Source of the DNA: UBA2588 sp964343075
GTDB taxonomy: Bacteria; Chloroflexota; Dehalococcoidia; Lucifugimonadales; UBA3495
NCBI GenBank assembly: GCA_964343075.1
Contig: CAYFGT010000033.1
Coordinates: 1 to 5,650 of the forward strand
Reading direction: 5' to 3'
Length of the DNA: 5,650 nt
Each line of letters opens with the position of its first letter. The stretch's first letter is position 1. The notes beneath the pieces are model-generated. The model did no database searches, had not been told where the DNA came from, and saw only the letters and a program-made list of their open reading frames with translations. The position numbers and the translations under genes are program-made. This document shows, piece by piece, positions 1 through 5,575 of the stretch.

Positions 1-227
1 AGGAAATACAGATTAACCTTCCAATCTATGTGTTGACGATTCAGCCAAACTCTAGCGGATGTAGCAAATAGACTACAGAAGCAAAGTGTAGGTAATGCTG
101 CATGAGGCCCCATAAAAAACGTGAGGGTTGGCATTAACATCACGCCGCCGCCAAATCCAGCTACACCGGCAAATGAATATCCTAATAGGCCTGCTAGCAA
201 AATAATTAAAACGTCTATGATATCCAT
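1..227 (-). CDS. TauE/SafE-family membrane transporter, third tandem copy (partial, C-terminus off the left edge)
   Basis: This is the N-terminal 75 residues of a polytopic inner-membrane protein of the TauE/SafE (DUF81) family, whose members are proposed to move sulfite, sulfoacetate or other small organic anions. The reading frame starts at the ATG complementary to 225-227 and stays open to the window edge. It shows a hydrophobic first helix followed by the family's glycine signature GFGGG near residues 24-28 and LMPTLT just after. By hand alignment 54 of the 75 residues match the copy encoded at 953-1675, but only about half match the intervening copy at 229-951. The start lies 1 nt after the stop of the upstream gene and has no Shine-Dalgarno sequence, so translation probably depends on reinitiation. 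Substrate and direction of transport are unknown. Family assignment is firm. Confidence 0.9.
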   Translation of the reverse strand, partial: MDIIDVLIILLAGLLGYSFAGVAGFGGGVMLMPTLTFFMGPHAALPTLCFCSLFATSARVWLNRQHIDWKVNLYF

Positions 228-228
228 G

Positions 229-951
229 TTAATCAATTATGAAATACCCAGCGAAAAATAACAGCACCAAATTTATAAAAATGGTGAATATCTTATCTGA
301 AAATTTATGGAGTATTCGGTTTCCTACATACGATGCGATAACACTAATGAACCCTATAGCTGTACCCAGAAACACAATTTCCATAGTCATGTATTGGTTG
401 AATGTTAGCACTCCAAGTTTTGGGAGATTGAGCAAGGCAGTTGCAAATGCGAAGGTACCGATAAGGGCATGTCTGGTTAATCCATAGTTAACAAAAAATG
501 CAGCGGCAAAAGGCCCTGGTATACCGATGAGACCGGAAATGAATGCATTCACCCCTCCCACTGGAATGAATCCCCATAATTTCATTTTGAAAGTTTGAGT
601 CCCCGGTAAATATCTGCTCAAAACAATTATCAATAGAAATACTCCAAGAAATTTACGGATGATATTGGGATCCAAGAAAACAAACAGACTAGTGCCTATT
701 ATGACCATTGGGATGGAGCCAATCATAAAGTATACATTCACTTGCCAGTTAATGTACTTTCTATTGATGAAAGTACGACAAATACTTGAATATAACGCAT
801 ATAAGCACAGTACTGGGAGCGCTGCATCCGGTCCTAAAAATAATGTCAGTATAGGCATGAGAATAATGCCTCCACCAAAGCCCGCGATTCCAGTGAAAGT
901 GGATGCCACAAAAGCTACAGCTAAAATTACGAAAATATTGAACAATTCCAT
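229..951 (-). CDS. TauE/SafE-family membrane transporter, second tandem copy
   Basis: A complete 240-residue integral membrane protein with about seven or eight hydrophobic segments, close to the usual 240-270 residues of the TauE/SafE family. Two internal repeats are visible: the first carries GFGGG at residues 24-28 followed by LMP, and the second carries SGLIGIPGPF around residues 139-148 followed by FFVNYGL. The family is proposed to transport small anions such as sulfite or organosulfonates, and the substrate here is unknown. It is the same length as the copy at 953-1675 and aligns without gaps by eye, with 35 of the first 75 residues identical, so it is the more divergent member of the array. 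The start lies 1 nt after the upstream stop, with no ribosome binding site visible. Its own stop lies 1 nt before the next copy. Confidence 0.92.
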   Translation of the reverse strand: MELFNIFVILAVAFVASTFTGIAGFGGGIILMPILTLFLGPDAALPVLCLYALYSSICRTFINRKYINWQVNVYFMIGSIPMVIIGTSLFVFLDPNIIRKFLGVFLLIIVLSRYLPGTQTFKMKLWGFIPVGGVNAFISGLIGIPGPFAAAFFVNYGLTRHALIGTFAFATALLNLPKLGVLTFNQYMTMEIVFLGTAIGFISVIASYVGNRILHKFSDKIFTIFINLVLLFFAGYFIID

Positions 952-952
952 A

Positions 953-1675
953 TTATTTAACTAAGAAGAACACTGCGAATGCGACAAGAATTAAGTTTAT
1001 GAAAATGTTGAAATACTTATCTGGTAATTTCCCAAGGAGCCTGGAACCCAAGTAAGCTGCAGGAACACTTATGATTCCCAGACCGATACTCAAGTAAATA
1101 ATTTGAAGATTAAGAAATCCGTCCCAGGCAAATACTGCTAATTGCGGGATTCTCAATATAGCCATAGCTATAGCAAAAGTACCAATATAAGCCATTTTCT
1201 GAAGGCCGTAATTTAGAAAGAACATAGCGGAGAATGGACCTGGCACTCCGACAAGTCCCGCTATAAAAGCTGTTACGCTACCCACGGGGATAAAACTCCA
1301 TAATGGGGTCTTGAAATTGTTAGCGAAAGGTAACTTTTTACTGCACAGCAGAAGAAGCATAAAAGCACCTAAAATTTTCTCGATGGTTGCTTGATCCAGC
1401 GCCACGAAAATTTTGGTTCCTAATATGATGAGAGGTATCGCTCCAATCAGAAAGAAAAAGTTAACCTTCCAGTCTATGTGAGCGCGATTCATCCATGCTC
1501 TTGCTGCTGTCGCAAAGATACTGCCAAAACAGATTATGGGCAAAGCTGCATGAGGCCCTATCAGTATTGTTAAAGTTGGCATTAGAACAATACCTCCGCC
1601 AAACCCGGCAACTCCAGCAAATGAGTATCCTAACAGTCCAACTATCAAAATGATGATGATGTCGAGTAAATCCAT
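953..1675 (-). CDS. TauE/SafE-family membrane transporter, first tandem copy
   Basis: A complete 240-residue inner-membrane protein of the TauE/SafE (DUF81) family with about seven or eight hydrophobic helices. The first repeat has GFGGG at residues 24-28 followed by LMPTLT. The second repeat has AGLVGVPGPF at about residues 139-148 followed by FFLNYGL, so the second repeat uses a PGP turn where many family members have a second GGG. It is the first of three tandem copies and most resembles the partial third copy (54 of 75 shared residues). It begins 10 nt after the stop of the enolase-superfamily gene, so it is almost certainly cotranscribed with it. No good Shine-Dalgarno sequence precedes the ATG. 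A role in import or export of the enzyme's substrate, product or a released anion is inference. Confidence 0.92.
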   Translation of the reverse strand: MDLLDIIIILIVGLLGYSFAGVAGFGGGIVLMPTLTILIGPHAALPIICFGSIFATAARAWMNRAHIDWKVNFFFLIGAIPLIILGTKIFVALDQATIEKILGAFMLLLLCSKKLPFANNFKTPLWSFIPVGSVTAFIAGLVGVPGPFSAMFFLNYGLQKMAYIGTFAIAMAILRIPQLAVFAWDGFLNLQIIYLSIGLGIISVPAAYLGSRLLGKLPDKYFNIFINLILVAFAVFFLVK

Positions 1676-1685
1676 GTTTGAGAAT

Positions 1686-2440
1686 TTATGAAGCTACAGC
1701 TACTAAATTCCTGTTAACTAGTTCCCAGTCTATTTCGTATCCCAGGCCAGGTTCAGTTGGTGCCAGGACCATTCCTGCACTGTTTACCTCTACATCTTGT
1801 ATTAAACCGTATTTGTTAGCTCCTGTTGAAGGGAATACTTCATAGAAGTCTGTGTTGGGTGTAGCCATGATAACGTGTAGGTTAGCGACGTTGTTCAGTG
1901 AGTTACCTCCATGATGTAATTCGCATTTCATTCGGAACCCGTCCGCCAAATGTGTTAGTTTAATCAAAGGTGTTATTCCTCCTGTTACAGCGACGTCCCC
2001 TCTCAATATATCCGTGGCGTTGTTTGTGATCCAAGGAGGAACTCCGTAAAATCGACCGGGCGTATATTCAGTTGACATGATGGGTATATCAAGCTTCTGG
2101 TTCAGCTTTACATAATTGTAAAGATCCTCTTCTACCAAGGGGTCTTCGTACCAATAATAATTAAGTTCCTCAATAGCTCTTCCGACCCTCACTGCGTCTT
2201 CGTAATAATATGACCACATGCAGTCAAGCATTAATATCATGTCTGGACCCACAGCTTCGCGTACTTTTTTTGAGATTTCTATATCNNNNNNNNNNNNNNN
2301 NNNNNNNNNNNNNNNNNNNNNNNNNNNNNNNNNNNNNNNNNNNNNNNNNNNNNNNNNNNNNNNNNNNNNNNNNNNNNNNNNNNNNCCCAGCGTGGTGTTT
2401 CCCATTTCGTTAAAGTTACCGTTACATCTATAATTTTCAT
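1686..2440 (-). CDS. Enolase-superfamily (mandelate racemase / muconate lactonizing type) enzyme, interrupted by an assembly gap
   Basis: Members of this family abstract a proton alpha to a carboxylate, with Mg2+ bound, and most act as acid-sugar dehydratases or racemases. The C-terminal 199 residues (2285-1686) form most of the barrel domain. Candidate metal ligands are Asp in LMLDCMW (codon 2225-2223), Glu in YEDPL (2147-2145) and Glu in STEYTPG (2069-2067). Asp in LRGDVAVTGG (1997-1995) and His in ELHHGGN (about 1916-1911) look like the mandelate-racemase-type Asp-His dyad. The true N-terminus lies beyond the N run: the ATG at 2440-2438 begins MKIIDVTVTLTKWETPRW, a typical start for the family, and has AGGAG 5 nt upstream. 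Family members are usually 360-400 residues, so about 150-180 residues, including the second-strand Lys region, are missing. An ATG at 2405 is in the wrong frame. Substrate is unassigned. Confidence 0.88.
2286..2385. other. Assembly gap of exactly 100 N inside the enolase-superfamily gene
   Basis: This is a run of 100 undetermined bases, the conventional placeholder for a scaffold gap of unknown size. The two gene fragments on either side are out of frame across a literal 100 nt (755 nt from start to stop is not a multiple of 3). The expected missing coding length is about 450-550 nt from usual family size. The run is therefore a placeholder and not a measured distance, and coordinates left of it cannot be treated as true physical distances from those on its right. 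Confidence 0.95.
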
Positions 2441-2445
2441 AAATA

Positions 2446-2450
2446 CTCCT
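2446..2450 (-). promoter_or_regulatory. Ribosome binding site that fixes the enolase-superfamily start
   Basis: On the minus strand AGGAG lies 5 nt before the ATG at 2440-2438, inside the 13-nt gap after the EamA-type gene stop. This decides the true start of the enzyme, because the alternative ATG at 2405 gives a peptide (MGNTTL) unlike the family and is in another frame. Confidence 0.8.
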
Positions 2451-2453
2451 ATG

Positions 2454-3347
2454 TTAGATTGATAATACAGCTATTCCAACTGTGATGGCAGCGATAGAAC
2501 TTGATTTCACTGCTAATGTTTTAGCGTCTAATTTTTCGTCTAACAACCTTACGAAAGGTAAACTGAATAAAGTTACGAAGGCGAAAACAAATACTGGTCG
2601 TGATGCCGTGACTGTGGAAATAATAGTAATTGCCCCCATGTTTGTAGCTAAGACCTGTAGTATAACAGCCACCGGTGCTAAGATAAATTCTGAAACTAAC
2701 AACAACCAGATGGTGAGTTTGTTATTCATAGACTTGAATAATTCGATAGGAGTTCTAGGTTTACAAAAAGTAAACAGTACAAACGCCATTCCCAGATTTC
2801 TGTATACATAGACGCTTTCGACTGATTCCGATGCCAATGAATACTTGCCTGTCAAATGGGCTAGTGCCATCAGAAAACTAGCTAAAATCAGAATTGGCAG
2901 AGCTTTATTGATTTTGAAAAATGTACGAAGTGAAAAATCATTGATTGAAATTGCATAGGCGCCCAAGACAACCACTCCCATTGCTAAGAATTGAAGAGTG
3001 GATAAACTCTCACCGAGCAGTGGTATAGCCAAAATAGCCACAAATACCGGGAAAGTGTGTACGATCGCACTCACTCGAGATGCTTCCTCGATTTTGTATC
3101 CGTAGAATTGGATGCCTAAAGTACCTCCCCAGCAGCAACCGGATATCACGGCGATAATACGATGTTGATTTAAAAACATTCCGATATCGAACAACAAGAA
3201 TGTTCCAATAGCGAATATGGTTAATGATATTGCCACAGCGCAACAGAAGCAGTTGAAATTGGGGACACTTTTAGCTATCAATCTTTTGTCTATAGCAGAT
3301 ACGAGTCCGAAGACGGTTGCACTTAATATAGCGAATAAAACTTCCAT
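2454..3347 (-). CDS. EamA-family (drug/metabolite transporter superfamily) permease
   Basis: A 297-residue protein with about ten hydrophobic helices, the standard size and layout for the EamA family of inner-membrane metabolite carriers. It holds two homologous halves, roughly residues 4-134 and 150-296. The first half ends in a typical EamA block (PVFVAILAIPLLGES at 100-114, then a hydrophobic helix). The second half has the matching block from about 244 to 296 but with a degenerate loop. It is the promoter-proximal gene of the leftward operon and sits 13 nt before the enolase-superfamily start, so it probably carries that enzyme's substrate or product, though EamA proteins also export amino acids and nucleotide sugars. 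Only a weak ribosome binding site is visible before the ATG at 3347-3345. Family is firm; substrate cannot be told. Confidence 0.9.
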   Translation of the reverse strand: MEVLFAILSATVFGLVSAIDKRLIAKSVPNFNCFCCAVAISLTIFAIGTFLLFDIGMFLNQHRIIAVISGCCWGGTLGIQFYGYKIEEASRVSAIVHTFPVFVAILAIPLLGESLSTLQFLAMGVVVLGAYAISINDFSLRTFFKINKALPILILASFLMALAHLTGKYSLASESVESVYVYRNLGMAFVLFTFCKPRTPIELFKSMNNKLTIWLLLVSEFILAPVAVILQVLATNMGAITIISTVTASRPVFVFAFVTLFSLPFVRLLDEKLDAKTLAVKSSSIAAITVGIAVLSI

Positions 3348-3402
3348 ACGTAGAACTCAATTCTAATTCATAATAGGGGTTTCGGATAGAGTGATTTTTC
3401 AA

Positions 3403-3418
3403 TATCATGTACATTATA
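3403..3418. promoter_or_regulatory. Near-palindrome, possible operator
   Basis: TATCATGTACATTATA is symmetric at 14 of 16 positions, with a perfect 8-bp core ATGTACAT at 3407-3414. It lies in the divergent control region and overlaps the candidate plus-strand -10 element. A dimeric repressor bound here could control both transcription units, but AT-rich DNA produces such palindromes by chance and no regulator gene is in the window. Confidence 0.3.
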
Positions 3419-3427
3419 AAAAACATT

Positions 3428-3433
3428 AGAGGG
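3428..3433 (+). promoter_or_regulatory. Ribosome binding site of the first MaoC-like gene
   Basis: AGAGGG lies 5 nt before the ATG at 3439. It supports that start over any later in-frame ATG. Confidence 0.65.
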
Positions 3434-3438
3434 ATATT

Positions 3439-3855
3439 ATGGATTCTGAGAAAACGTTACTAGATTGGGAAGCATTGGAAGTAGGAGAAACGTTCGATAG
3501 ATACGAATATATTCTCACACAAGATATGATCGATGGCTTCAGGTTAGGAGTTATGGATGAAGAAGCTAGTTTCCCCACGATTTCACATAAAGTCGACGTG
3601 AAGCAGTATAACAAAAAATATTCTGATAACGGTTCTGTCAACGCTCGATGTGCATTTCATTGTTATAACGCTCCTGTTGCAGGGAGAAAGATTATTGTCA
3701 CCGCGTGGATAGCTGATAAATATCTCAGGAGAGGTAAGAATTATATAGTTACTGAAGCAGTGTCTGTGGACGAAACTGGAATGCTGATCGATCGAGTGAT
3801 CACACATGAATTAAAACAGCCGTCGGAGGTAGGTAAGAAATGGGAAGGGAAATAA
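3439..3855 (+). CDS. MaoC-like hotdog-fold protein, probable N-terminal-type (non-catalytic) subunit
   Basis: A 138-residue soluble cytoplasmic protein that resembles the N-terminal hotdog domain of MaoC-type dehydratases (MaoC_dehydrat_N / FAS1-type dehydratase region). The early part (WEALEVGETFDRYEYILTQ at about 10-28) and the later block NAPVAGRKIIVTAWIADKY (77-95), then RRGKNYIVTEA, match the usual pattern of these domains (a polar PxxPGD-like loop, a beta strand, then a YxRRG turn). The hydratase-2 catalytic signature (SGDxNPxH type) is absent: the matching stretch is FRLGVMDEEASFP. Such domains usually serve a structural or acyl-binding role beside a catalytic partner, as in mycobacterial HadA/HadC with HadB. 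The gene overlaps its downstream neighbour by 16 nt, fitting a two-subunit complex. The substrate, probably a CoA or ACP thioester, is unknown. Confidence 0.8.
   Translation: MDSEKTLLDWEALEVGETFDRYEYILTQDMIDGFRLGVMDEEASFPTISHKVDVKQYNKKYSDNGSVNARCAFHCYNAPVAGRKIIVTAWIADKYLRRGKNYIVTEAVSVDETGMLIDRVITHELKQPSEVGKKWEGK
3825..3830 (+). promoter_or_regulatory. Strong ribosome binding site inside the upstream gene, for the second MaoC-like gene
   Basis: GGAGGT lies 9 nt before the ATG at 3840, within the last codons of the first MaoC-like gene. It supports the overlapping start and independent loading of ribosomes on the second subunit, which would help keep the two subunits in balance. Confidence 0.75.
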
Positions 3856-4289
3856 GAGTATTCAATCTTGGAGATGAGATTCCTTCGTTAACCAAGAATA
3901 TGACACAGGAAGCGATTAACATGTTTGAGGGAAGTTCTGGGGAGAGCGGCCCATCGCAGTTTACTGATGAAGAAACTGCTAAAGGAGTTCTTGGCACAAG
4001 CGGTACAGTAGCTTCCGGACGTATGTCTCTAACATTTGCCATAGAAATGCTTAGGAGATTTTTTGGTCCTGAAGTATACAATCATAGAGGTACAGTAGAT
4101 TTACGATTTTTGCGCCCTGTTAGGCCCGGTGATGCTATTACTTTTAAAGGTGTAATATCGTCGGTTACACGGGAACCAAATGGTTCGCGGGTCCAGATAG
4201 ATATCACTGCTACTAATCAAAAAGGAGATACCACAGCAGTTGGCCAGGGAGGAGCAATCGTCCCTAACGCCTATCTTCCAGAAGAATAA
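3840..4289 (+). CDS. MaoC-like hotdog-fold protein with altered hydratase-2 catalytic residues
   Basis: A 149-residue soluble hotdog protein of the MaoC / (R)-enoyl-CoA hydratase family. The C-terminal block VDLRFLRPVRPGDAITFKG at residues 86-104 is a textbook MaoC strand-turn with the RPVxPGD motif, and a central GTSGTVASGRMSL helix (52-64) matches the region usually written as GxxxxG. The hydratase-2 signature, normally SGDxNPxH, reads SGESGPSQ at residues 33-40, so the general-acid/base Asp is Glu35 (GAG) and the His is Gln40 (CAG). The gene starts 16 nt inside the preceding one, so the two products probably form a split double-hotdog enzyme like HadAB. It may be a weak or altered hydratase, a thioesterase-like or binding protein, or catalysis may use other residues. 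Its 3' end overlaps the opposing MFS gene by 26 bp. Confidence 0.82.
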   Translation: MGREIRVFNLGDEIPSLTKNMTQEAINMFEGSSGESGPSQFTDEETAKGVLGTSGTVASGRMSLTFAIEMLRRFFGPEVYNHRGTVDLRFLRPVRPGDAITFKGVISSVTREPNGSRVQIDITATNQKGDTTAVGQGGAIVPNAYLPEE

Positions 4290-5487
4290 GTTTTTCTGTT
4301 TTAATCAGTATCAGGGATCCTAACATTGACACAAGATTTGCAAATACTCCTAATGCGAATGCCCATTTTAATGTTCCTGTAATATCAGCAGTCAAGCCAG
4401 ATATGAGAGGAGAAAACGAGCTTCCTAAAGAAGCTCCGGTTGCCATTAATCCGAATGCAGCAGGAGCAAATCTTACTTGTACAAAGTCTCCAGCGGAGGC
4501 GGCGCAGATCACATAACTAGAGCGCAAGGTTAATCCCATTATCAAATAAGCTAATATGAAAGACAGCAACGATGGGAACAGCCACAGTAACACAAAGGAA
4601 GCAAGCTGGACTATGAAACTTAAGAGAAATGCTTTACCTCTTCCTATATAATCAGACACGCTACCCCATAAAACACCGCTTGCTATGCTTATCACCCCGG
4701 ATATGATAGCTAGATTACTAATAAAAACTATTCCCATGTCGAATTCGTTTGCTAAATATAAGCCACTGAAGGATGCAAATATTGTGGTAGCCCAACCTGA
4801 CCAGAAAGCTAAGTAAGCGAGTAACCAGACTGAACTATTTTTGAACACTTCAAGAGGCCAGGTCTTTACTTCTTTAACATGATTATCTGCGGACTTAGTT
4901 GTTGGGTCGTACAGTATTACGTAAGATGAAATAGCTACCAAGACCGATATGAAACCGAAGGAAAACCACATCGTTCTCCAGGCTTCATTGCCTATAGCAG
5001 TCACTAGAAATGGCAATAGCACTCCAGGTACAGTGAACGCTAATCCGGTACCGGATGAAGCTAGACCTGCAGCTAATCCGCGATCATTAGCCTTGAACCA
5101 TGAAGACAGCAGTCCCATGACCGGTGATATGGAGCCTCCTGTGCCTATGCCCATGGTAATCATAGCCAGGGCTGTAATAAGGTAATTTGGAGTGAATGCG
5201 ATGAGTATCATTGACAGGGCTGCCAACAACAGGTTAGTGCTTGCTATTAGTTTGGGGCCAAATTTAGAAGATAATGTTCCAAAAAAAAGGTTAGAAACCA
5301 TTCGGGTGCCCCATCCAATTGTCATCAAGGCTCCAGCCTGAGTGTATGATATATCTAAGGACTTTTGCATCAAAGGCATTGTAATGTTGTATCCAAACTG
5401 GAAGAATCCTTGAACAAAATTAACAAACAACGCGATGATTAGAATCAATACGGCGTAACTGGTAAACCATCGGGGTAGCTTAGACAT
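4264..5487 (-). CDS. Major facilitator superfamily (MFS) transporter
   Basis: A 407-residue inner-membrane protein with about twelve hydrophobic helices in two halves joined by a polar loop near residues 195-215, the standard MFS layout. A degenerate MFS motif A lies between helices 2 and 3 (GTLSSKFGPK, 70-79), and a better one is in the second half (GSVSDYIGRGK, 275-285). The stretch SSWFKANDRGLAAGLASSG (128-146), then TGL, resembles the helix 4-5 region of monocarboxylate or oxalate/formate-type MFS carriers, which suggests an organic-acid substrate, though this is only a hint. The ATG at 5487-5485 has GAGGT 9 nt upstream. It is transcribed against the MaoC-like pair, ends inside the second of them, and has its own upstream region. 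Family is firm and substrate is unknown. Confidence 0.9.
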   Translation of the reverse strand: MSKLPRWFTSYAVLILIIALFVNFVQGFFQFGYNITMPLMQKSLDISYTQAGALMTIGWGTRMVSNLFFGTLSSKFGPKLIASTNLLLAALSMILIAFTPNYLITALAMITMGIGTGGSISPVMGLLSSWFKANDRGLAAGLASSGTGLAFTVPGVLLPFLVTAIGNEAWRTMWFSFGFISVLVAISSYVILYDPTTKSADNHVKEVKTWPLEVFKNSSVWLLAYLAFWSGWATTIFASFSGLYLANEFDMGIVFISNLAIISGVISIASGVLWGSVSDYIGRGKAFLLSFIVQLASFVLLWLFPSLLSFILAYLIMGLTLRSSYVICAASAGDFVQVRFAPAAFGLMATGASLGSSFSPLISGLTADITGTLKWAFALGVFANLVSMLGSLILIKTEKLILLEDRR

Positions 5488-5496
5488 TTACTGAGA

Positions 5497-5501
5497 ACCT
5501 C
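5497..5501 (-). promoter_or_regulatory. Ribosome binding site of the MFS gene
   Basis: GAGGT on the minus strand lies 9 nt before the ATG at 5487-5485, supporting that start. Confidence 0.65.
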
Positions 5502-5523
5502 AATATTAAAATGACCGAAAAGG

Positions 5524-5537
5524 TATAATACACTATA
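5524..5537. promoter_or_regulatory. AT-rich promoter-like elements upstream of the MFS gene
   Basis: The plus strand has an exact TATAAT at 5524-5529. The minus strand has TATTAT (5530-5525) and TATAGT (5537-5532), placed so that a transcript would begin about 30 nt before the MFS start codon. No convincing -35 element is seen on either strand at 16-18 nt, so these are -10-like matches only. Confidence 0.3.
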
Positions 5538-5575
5538 AAATCGATTGGTGTGGTACGTTGGTTAACTATATTGTA

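Larger units (their letters stand above)
3348..3438. promoter_or_regulatory. Divergent intergenic control region
   Basis: This 91-nt AT-rich stretch separates the start of the leftward transporter/enolase operon from the start of the rightward MaoC-like pair, so it should hold both promoters. On the plus strand TATAAA at 3415-3420 is a possible -10 element, with no good -35 at the right spacing. On the minus strand a TATTAT in the half nearer the EamA gene is a possible -10, also without a clear -35. Promoter assignments are weak; the divergent arrangement itself is certain from the gene calls. Confidence 0.55.

Noticed and set aside
239..964. Plus-strand open frames opposite the TauE/SafE genes
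   Set aside because: They are antisense shadows of conserved membrane proteins, with no motif of their own.
2386..2405. ATG at 2405 as the start of the enolase-superfamily protein (MGNTTL...)
   Set aside because: The same bases read from the ATG at 2440 give a family-typical N-terminus with a good ribosome binding site; the 2405 frame links to the C-terminal part only through an N run of arbitrary length.
2210..2433. Plus-strand open frames running across the N block
   Set aside because: They are open only because the N run contains no stops, and they lie opposite the well-supported enolase-superfamily gene.
3010..3243. 77-residue minus-strand open frame inside the EamA-type gene
   Set aside because: It lies in another frame of a clear ten-helix permease; its Arg/Tyr/His-rich composition is typical of an out-of-frame reading, and no ribosome binding site is seen.
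3348..3438. A full sigma-70 promoter with both -35 and -10 elements
   Set aside because: Candidate -10 hexamers exist on both strands, but no acceptable -35 lies at 16-18 nt from them; TTGAAA on the minus strand is about 21 nt from the TATTAT.
3426..4081. Minus-strand open frames opposite the two MaoC-like genes
   Set aside because: The plus-strand products have recognisable hotdog motifs and ribosome binding sites; the minus-strand peptides resemble no family that I recognise.
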